From Methanobacterium bryantii (GTDB lineage Archaea > Methanobacteriota > Methanobacteria > Methanobacteriales > Methanobacteriaceae), in the NCBI RefSeq assembly GCF_002287175.1, contig NZ_LMVM01000009.1:1-20763 (forward strand): a stretch of DNA of 20,763 nucleotides, written 5' to 3'. Position numbers and translations under genes: made by a program. Under the pieces are notes generated by a model, which saw only the letters and a program-made list of their open reading frames with translations, searched no databases and was not told where the DNA came from. Numbering within the stretch: the stretch's first letter is position 1; each line of letters begins with the position of its first letter. Below, in pieces: positions 15,932-20,763 of the stretch.

Positions 15932-18079
15932 TTAAAACCTTTTTTTATAGTTCAATTCGTTAAATCTTATGCGGAACGCTGTTCCGCCATTTCTTTCTAA
16001 TTCTACTGATCCTTCCAACTGATTTATAAGCATATTCACCAGTTGCAGCCCTAATGTTTGTATATTTCCAAAATTGATATCATCTGAAAGGCCAATACCA
16101 TTATCCGCAGCAATAAGTTCCAAACATTTATCATGCATGTGAAAACTTACAAATACTTTTCCAGACTTGTTATCAGGAAATGCATATTTCAAGCTGTTAG
16201 AAACCAGTTCGTTTATTATTAATCCGCATGGAATTGCAGTTTCAATATTTAAAAAAACTTCTTCTGCATCAATAATAAGTTTAATATTGTTTTTTACACC
16301 ATAAGAGTAAAATAAATCTTGAACCAGATTTTTTATGTAATTTGAGAAATCTATATTTGCCAGATCAGTAGATTGATACAGCATATCATGAATCATAGCC
16401 ATTGATTTAACTCGATCTTTACTCCCCCGTAAAACATTAACTGTTTCTTTGTGATCAACGTAATTTACCTGTAGATCGAGTAAACTTGAAATTATCTGCA
16501 GGTTATTTTTAACTCGGTGATGTATCTCTTTTAAAAAGAGTTCTTTCTCTTCAAGTGATGTTTTAATATCTTTTTCTATTTTTTTTCGGCGGCTTATATC
16601 GCGAAAAACAACTTGAACCACACTTTTGCTGTTGTAGGTAAATCCAGTTGCTAAAACTTCAACATCGATTGGTGTTTCGTCTGCACGTAAAAATTTTTCT
16701 TCAATTGGCGGAAGTGTCTCACTATTTTTTAACATTTTTTGTACTCGTTCCATTACAGTTTTATGGTATTCACCATGTATAAATTCAATTAATGGAATAT
16801 TCGTGAATTCTTCAGGATTTTTTATCCCTAAAAGTTCCATTGCAACTGTATTTGCTGATATAACTTTATTACCATCATGAATGACAACTGCATCAAAAGA
16901 ATTTTCCAGTAGTTCACGGTAGCGGGTTTCACTTTCCTTTAATGACTTTTCTGTTTTTTTACGTTCACTTATATCTAAAAAAGATACCACACAATTTTTA
17001 GTATTGGGAATTAATGCAACGGTTACATAGACATCCTTAATGTTGCCTTGCTTATTAATTAATTTAGTTTCATAATTTTGAGGGACTGATTCAGGGTTAA
17101 TTTTTCTTAAGCTATGATACTTCCTTACCATTTCTAAGTCTTCTTCAGCTATAAGGTCTATCCAGCTTTTTTTACCTTCCATTTCCTCTTTTAAATACCC
17201 TGAAAGCTTTTCAAATTCACTATTTGCAAGGGAAACAACAGTATCTTCTCCAAATATTAATGTAGCAGTTCCAGTATTTTCAAAAATAGTTCTGTAATAC
17301 AGTTCTGACTTTTTAAAATCCGTTTCTGCTTTCTTACGCTTTGTAATATCTGTTATAAATCCCTCTAATGCAATTAAATCTCCTTCTGAAGAGAATATAC
17401 CTTTTCCCTGCTCCCAAACATGTTTTATCTTTGAATCTGCTGTAATTATTTTATAAGTAATCTTAAAATGTTCATTTTCTTTTAAAGCTTTTTGAATGAT
17501 ATCCCATACCATTTGCCTATCTTCAGGATGTATTAAATCCATGTAGGAAATATTTTCATTCATAATGAGGTCTTCTGGTTGATACCCTGTTAGTTCCAAG
17601 CAACTATCACTTACAAATTCCATTGTCCAGTTGAGATCATTCCGGCATCTGTAGACTACTCCAGGTAAGTTACTTATTAAAGTTTCAAAAGTACGTTCAT
17701 TCTCTTTTAAAGCTCTTTCTGTTAATTTAAGATTATAAATCTCTTTTTTTGCATTTCCATATAAATTCTTATTTTTTTGTAAAATCATTGCCTGGTGAAG
17801 AAATATCAGAAAAATACTAATCCCAACTACCAATTCAATATATATCAAATTTGGAGAAGTTAAGCTGTAATTGGCCCATATAATTAAGAAAAATGATACC
17901 AATATAACACATAACGGCAAATAAAACGAAAAATTTGAACTTATTATCCCATATTTAAGCGTATTTACCTTAATATTCTCTGCATGGGACTGAGTTATTT
18001 CTGAAATCCTATCTTCATCTGAATTAGAGATAAGACAGGAACTAAAAATGAATTCAAATAATCCCCTTTTTTTAAGCAT
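15932..18079 (-). CDS. Membrane-bound PAS-domain sensor histidine kinase
   Basis: A 715-residue sensor, first gene of the operon. It has a cytosolic N-terminal tail, two membrane helices (about 52-71 and 78-99) with a very short outer loop, and a coiled linker (about 100-128). Three PAS/PAC units in series follow (about 130-255, 256-380 and 382-505; each ends in a DI(T/S)xRKK PAC-like motif). Then come HisKA_2 with EIHHRVKNNLQII and a HATPase with NELVSNSLKYAFP and DNGIGL. The short outer loop means sensing is probably intracellular, through PAS ligands or redox, not an extracellular domain. No ribosome site precedes the ATG, while a box A lies 29 nt upstream, so the operon mRNA is likely leaderless. 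Signal unknown. Confidence 0.92.
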   Translation of the reverse strand: MLKKRGLFEFIFSSCLISNSDEDRISEITQSHAENIKVNTLKYGIISSNFSFYLPLCVILVSFFLIIWANYSLTSPNLIYIELVVGISIFLIFLHQAMILQKNKNLYGNAKKEIYNLKLTERALKENERTFETLISNLPGVVYRCRNDLNWTMEFVSDSCLELTGYQPEDLIMNENISYMDLIHPEDRQMVWDIIQKALKENEHFKITYKIITADSKIKHVWEQGKGIFSSEGDLIALEGFITDITKRKKAETDFKKSELYYRTIFENTGTATLIFGEDTVVSLANSEFEKLSGYLKEEMEGKKSWIDLIAEEDLEMVRKYHSLRKINPESVPQNYETKLINKQGNIKDVYVTVALIPNTKNCVVSFLDISERKKTEKSLKESETRYRELLENSFDAVVIHDGNKVISANTVAMELLGIKNPEEFTNIPLIEFIHGEYHKTVMERVQKMLKNSETLPPIEEKFLRADETPIDVEVLATGFTYNSKSVVQVVFRDISRRKKIEKDIKTSLEEKELFLKEIHHRVKNNLQIISSLLDLQVNYVDHKETVNVLRGSKDRVKSMAMIHDMLYQSTDLANIDFSNYIKNLVQDLFYSYGVKNNIKLIIDAEEVFLNIETAIPCGLIINELVSNSLKYAFPDNKSGKVFVSFHMHDKCLELIAADNGIGLSDDINFGNIQTLGLQLVNMLINQLEGSVELERNGGTAFRIRFNELNYKKRF

Positions 18080-18101
18080 AGAGAGCCTTTATATTCACAT
18101 G

Positions 18102-18114
18102 ATTTTATATTTAA
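18102..18114 (-). promoter_or_regulatory. Promoter of the signalling operon, leaderless
   Basis: The minus strand reads AAATATAAAAT with its centre about 29 nt before the kinase ATG (18079), placing transcription start at the initiation codon. The lack of a Shine-Dalgarno there agrees. Confidence 0.5.
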
Positions 18115-18586
18115 ATAAGTTAAATGTGCAGTATGTCACGAGAATTATCAAAATAGCTGAAAATTATATTATAATTTACAGTTTTATAGAGCTTATTTCA
18201 AAATTCAGGGCACATAAACTATATTTAAAAGCATATTTACTGTATCATAATTATTTAAGACACTATTATACATTATATTTCAGTTAGTATCCATAATAAT
18301 ATAAATCATTAATTATCCAGAATGGTAACTGCATAATATTAATTTTAACTATTTAAATGGTTTAGTTATTTATTTTATCTAATAATCCATGAAACACCTT
18401 AAAAAAAACTTTTATATAAATATTTTCTCGCAATAACAATAATTGGAATCATCCGAAGCATATGTTTTATAGTATCAAAATTAATAATTCAAATTAATAT
18501 CTAAAAGTAATTAGCCTATGTTTAAGTTTCAATCCTTAAATTTGAGCTTATAAAAATTAATTAATTTAAAGGAGAAAAACAATTTT
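18115..18586. other. Divergent intergenic region
   Basis: AT-rich region between the kinase operon and the DedA gene. It holds a strong plus-strand box A, TTTATATAAAT at 18411-18421, preceded by A8. This would give the DedA gene a leader of about 145 nt ending in GGAG at 18571. No ORF with support was found; an open plus-strand frame from 18048 to 18287 overlaps the kinase start and lacks a ribosome site. Confidence 0.45.
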
Positions 18587-19183
18587 ATGATGGATTTTGC
18601 TGCTTATTTTGGTAACTTGGCAGTTAACCTTATTGGAACCCTTGGTTATCTTGGTGTTGCAATTGGAACTGCATTCTTTCCAAGTGAGATAATAATGCCT
18701 TTAGCAGGGGTTGCCGTTTCCCATGGAAAAATGACGCTCTGGGGAATAATAGCTGCAGCACTCATAGGAGATGTTTCAGGTGCTTTAATCATTTATGGCA
18801 TAGCATATATAGGCGGAAGACCTTTAATGGAAAAATACGGCAGATACATACTTATTGACCAGGATAAACTTGAGCAGGCAGACTCATGGTTTGAAAAATA
18901 CGGACCTGAAGCAGTCCTGATAAGCAAACTTTTGCCTATAATGGGGAGAGTCATATCTGTGCCGGCTGGAATTGCCAAAATGAGCCTTAAAAAATTCATT
19001 GTTTACACTTTTATAGGTACTGTACCATTTGCAGTTACTTTAGGATATTTAGGAGTACAGTTAGGTATTAAATGGCCTGTTATAAAAGAATATCTTGATA
19101 CGTGGGATATAGTAATAGTTGCAGTTGTTTTTATAGGTATCTTGAGTTATTTAATATATAAAAGACGCATCAATACAAAATAA
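18587..19183 (+). CDS. DedA/VTT-family membrane protein
   Basis: Integral membrane protein of the DedA family. Bacterial members take part in lipid scrambling/flipping and membrane homeostasis; the archaeal role is inferred only by homology. The sequence shows the early re-entrant-like segment with FFPSEIIMPLAG (the family's E-x-x-x-P region), GDVSGALIIYGIAYIGG, a soluble helix with WFEKYGPEAVLISKLLP, then GRVISVPAGIAKM (matching the conserved G-x-R...P-AG block), and two C-terminal membrane helices ending in a basic tail (YKRRINTK). Length 198 is typical. ATG 18587 is 12 nt after GGAG. The next codon but one is also ATG (18590). Confidence 0.92.
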   Translation: MMDFAAYFGNLAVNLIGTLGYLGVAIGTAFFPSEIIMPLAGVAVSHGKMTLWGIIAAALIGDVSGALIIYGIAYIGGRPLMEKYGRYILIDQDKLEQADSWFEKYGPEAVLISKLLPIMGRVISVPAGIAKMSLKKFIVYTFIGTVPFAVTLGYLGVQLGIKWPVIKEYLDTWDIVIVAVVFIGILSYLIYKRRINTK

Positions 19184-19267
19184 GGATTATTTGTTCCATA
19201 ATCAAACCATAAAAGAAGGAATCTGATAAAAATAGCCAGGCAGTGTCATATGGTATTTTTTAGTAAT

Positions 19268-19474
19268 TCATTTATCAAGCTCAGTTAAGTCCGTCAAAAT
19301 TCTCCTGACTATCATATTACCCACTATATCCGTTAATGTTCGAGATACAGCAAGTAAGTCTTGATCCAGCGGCCCAGTCATTCTCTCTTTAAATTGATTT
19401 AATTCACTATCAGTAACGGTTACTGTATACTCCCTAGTTTTCTTTTCCTCATTTACTTTATGTTTAAGCTCCAT
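19268..19474 (-). CDS. Small hypothetical protein, 68 aa
   Basis: Not recognised. It has a strong ribosome site, GGTGGGAT, 4 nt before ATG 19474. The N-terminal part is highly charged (ELKHKVNEEKKTREYTVTVT), and the C-terminal half looks like an amphipathic helix (RTLTDIVGNMIVRRILTDLTE). There are no Cys residues and no membrane segment. It is convergent with the DedA gene and divergent from the hemerythrin-domain gene, so it is a single-gene unit. The start site and regular codon use support it as real. Confidence 0.68.
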   Translation of the reverse strand: MELKHKVNEEKKTREYTVTVTDSELNQFKERMTGPLDQDLLAVSRTLTDIVGNMIVRRILTDLTELDK

Positions 19475-19748
19475 TTTTATCCCACCTATGCAAATATAAC
19501 CTATTTCAAATTAAGTGCCATAAAATGATTTAAATTCTAAACAATGGATTTAGATCACGAAGCATTGCAATATTTGGGTTAAAGACACGTTTAAAAATAA
19601 TTTCCACTACAGTTCATATACTGGAAATTCTATAGACAAATAATAAAGTTTGGTCCTTTTTAAGCTTTAAAACATCATTACATACTTTTATTCTTAATTA
19701 ATTTAATATCTTACTAATTATATAATAAGTAATAAAAGGTGGTATTCC

Positions 19749-20504
19749 ATGACTGAAGAATTAGTTCAGATGTTAAAAAATGATCATGATAACGTTAAAA
19801 ATCTCCTAAAGGAAGCTTCAGATAAAGAAGATAGTTCTAAATTTAGAGAAATTAAACATCAGCTTAATATACACATGGAAGGTGAAGAAGAATATTTTTA
19901 CCCAAGATTAAAACATATGGATGAATATGGAGTAAATCAGAGTTTTAAAGAACATGAAAAAGCCAGGAAAATGATTAAAGATATGGAAGAAATCCACTGG
20001 AAAGATAAAGAATGGATGAAAAAACTAATGGAGTTAAAAAAAACGGTAGAAGCTCATTTTGAAAAAGAAGAAAACATGATATTTCCTGAAAGTAAAAAAC
20101 TCAGTACTCTTCAAAGAGAAGAAATAGCTCAAAATATAGAGAAAGAAAAGATGCGTAAAAAGTTAAAGAGCATTCCGCATGAAAAGTTAGTACCTTTACC
20201 TGATAATATTGATATTCCACAAACCATTCCTGCGTCTCAAGTTAAAGTACCTTCAATGTATATAAATGGAGACGTTGAATATGAAGATGCTGAAGGAAAT
20301 AAAGTTGATAAAGAAAATGCCACCCATTTAAGACTTACGGGTATTGATAGAAGATCTGATGTTGTTGTAGGGCCTGTTAAACCTAAAGGGATGATTAAGT
20401 TGACTTTATATTTTAACAATAAAAATTCACCTGAAACCAAGGAAAAATCAACAAGCAGCAAAAGTAAGATATTTAATGAAGAATACAAACCTATAAAAAA
20501 TTAA
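19749..20504 (+). CDS. Hemerythrin HHE-domain protein with a C-terminal domain of unknown function
   Basis: Residues 1-118 are a hemerythrin-like four-helix bundle. The expected non-haem diiron ligands are visible: His13 (NDHDNV), His42 and Glu46 (IHMEGEEEYFYP), His69 (EHEKARK) and His103 and Glu107 (AHFEKEENMIFP). Such domains bind O2, NO or iron. After a charged helix, residues about 140-235 form a second, strand-rich region with conserved-looking blocks (LVPLPDNIDIPQTIP, INGDVEYEDAEG, HLRLTGIDRRSD, MIKLTLYF) that I do not recognise, ending in a Lys/Ser-rich tail. GGTGGT sits 6 nt before the ATG, with ATTATATAATAAG about 27 nt upstream as box A. In an anaerobe an oxygen- or NO-handling role is plausible but inferred. 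Confidence 0.88.
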   Translation: MTEELVQMLKNDHDNVKNLLKEASDKEDSSKFREIKHQLNIHMEGEEEYFYPRLKHMDEYGVNQSFKEHEKARKMIKDMEEIHWKDKEWMKKLMELKKTVEAHFEKEENMIFPESKKLSTLQREEIAQNIEKEKMRKKLKSIPHEKLVPLPDNIDIPQTIPASQVKVPSMYINGDVEYEDAEGNKVDKENATHLRLTGIDRRSDVVVGPVKPKGMIKLTLYFNNKNSPETKEKSTSSKSKIFNEEYKPIKN

Positions 20505-20513
20505 CGCTCATGT

Positions 20514-20763
20514 TCACAAAAACTGTCGGTCTTCAAAAATCTTCGATTTTTGAAACCTCGAAAACAAAGCATTCGAAAATTTACAATTTTCGATGCGTCA
20601 AATCAAAGATTTAACAGTTTTCGAAGGTTTTTGTGACCGTAAAAATCGCAGCGGACAAATACTTCGTATTTGTCGCGTCAAAATCAAAGATTTTGACAGC
20701 TTGCAAAATTCATAGAATTTTGCAGCCCAAAAATTCTACGAATTTTCGACGGCTTGCAAAATT
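20514..20763. repeat. Hairpin array E: seven palindromes plus a long-range stem, continuing past the window
   Basis: Palindromes with triloops: 20532-20554 (TTCAAAAATC/GATTTTTGAA, TTC), 20573-20593 (TCGAAAATT/AATTTTCGA, TAC), 20600-20612 (AAATC/GATTT, AAA), 20654-20674 (GACAAATAC/GTATTTGTC, TTC), 20677-20697 (GTCAAAATC/GATTTTGAC, AAA), 20702-20724 (TGCAAAATTC/GAATTTTGCA, ATA) and 20730-20746 (AAAATTC/GAATTTT, TAC). A 10-bp stem pairs 20514-20523 with 20627-20636, and inside it 20556-20565 pairs with 20617-20627, enclosing smaller hairpins. The last bases (GCTTGCAAAATT) repeat the start of the 20702 unit, so the array is cut off by the window end. Confidence 0.92.

Noticed and set aside
18048..18287. 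Plus-strand frame overlapping the kinase start
   Set aside because: No ribosome-binding site, AT-driven residues, and it overlaps the promoter and start of a clear gene.

Overview
The window looks like chromosome of a mesophilic, AT-rich methanogen of the Methanobacteriales, most likely Methanobacterium or a close relative. This is inferred from gene content and style: a group II chaperonin (thermosome), an archaeal-type PheRS beta chain, HisKA_2 histidine kinases paired with a receiver protein ending in a Cys-rich output domain of the methanogen type, GGAGG/GGTGA ribosome-binding sites combined with apparently leaderless genes, and TTTATATA-like box A promoters. No rRNA, tRNA, IS element or CRISPR array was recognised.

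Layout. 1-440: a hairpin array runs into an N-terminally shortened tautomerase-like gene. 540-3910 (minus strand): a hypothetical gene, then an acetate-assimilation operon of AMP-forming acetyl-CoA synthetase followed by a GPR1/FUN34/YaaH acetate transporter that appears to start at AUA. 4476-8086 (minus): a Nudix hydrolase, the thermosome subunit and a peptide-deformylase-like protein. 8600-9760: three small genes, namely a secreted 66-residue peptide, a 51-residue Cys-rich protein whose promoter is bracketed by a 9-bp inverted repeat, and a frameshifted small membrane protein. 10216-11895: pheT. 12000-13490: a tandem 88-bp repeat, a hypothetical gene, a YjbQ/UPF0047 protein and another hypothetical. 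13917-18079 (minus): a tight three-gene signalling operon (membrane PAS histidine kinase, receiver-kinase hybrid, receiver plus methanogen output domain). 18587-20504: a DedA-family membrane protein, a small hypothetical and a hemerythrin-domain protein. 20514-20763: another hairpin array that runs off the end.

The most unusual signal is a set of five arrays (about 99-193, 3923-4214, 5095-5324, 7274-7377 and 20514-20763) holding about 31 short palindromes. Most have 7-11 bp arms around a loop that reduces to exactly three nucleotides. The arms differ from unit to unit, yet left and right arms change together, so pairing is preserved while sequence is not. Two arrays sit directly before the start codons of acs and the thermosome gene, the latter touching its Shine-Dalgarno. 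A third contains the putative start codon of the shortened tautomerase. I cannot tell whether they act as RNA leaders, protein-binding DNA or a mobile/self-propagating element. They are the best candidate for an undescribed system in this window.

Functionally, acs plus the transporter would let an autotrophic methanogen take up and activate acetate for biosynthesis. The kinase operon is a complete sensory relay lacking any obvious DNA-binding output.
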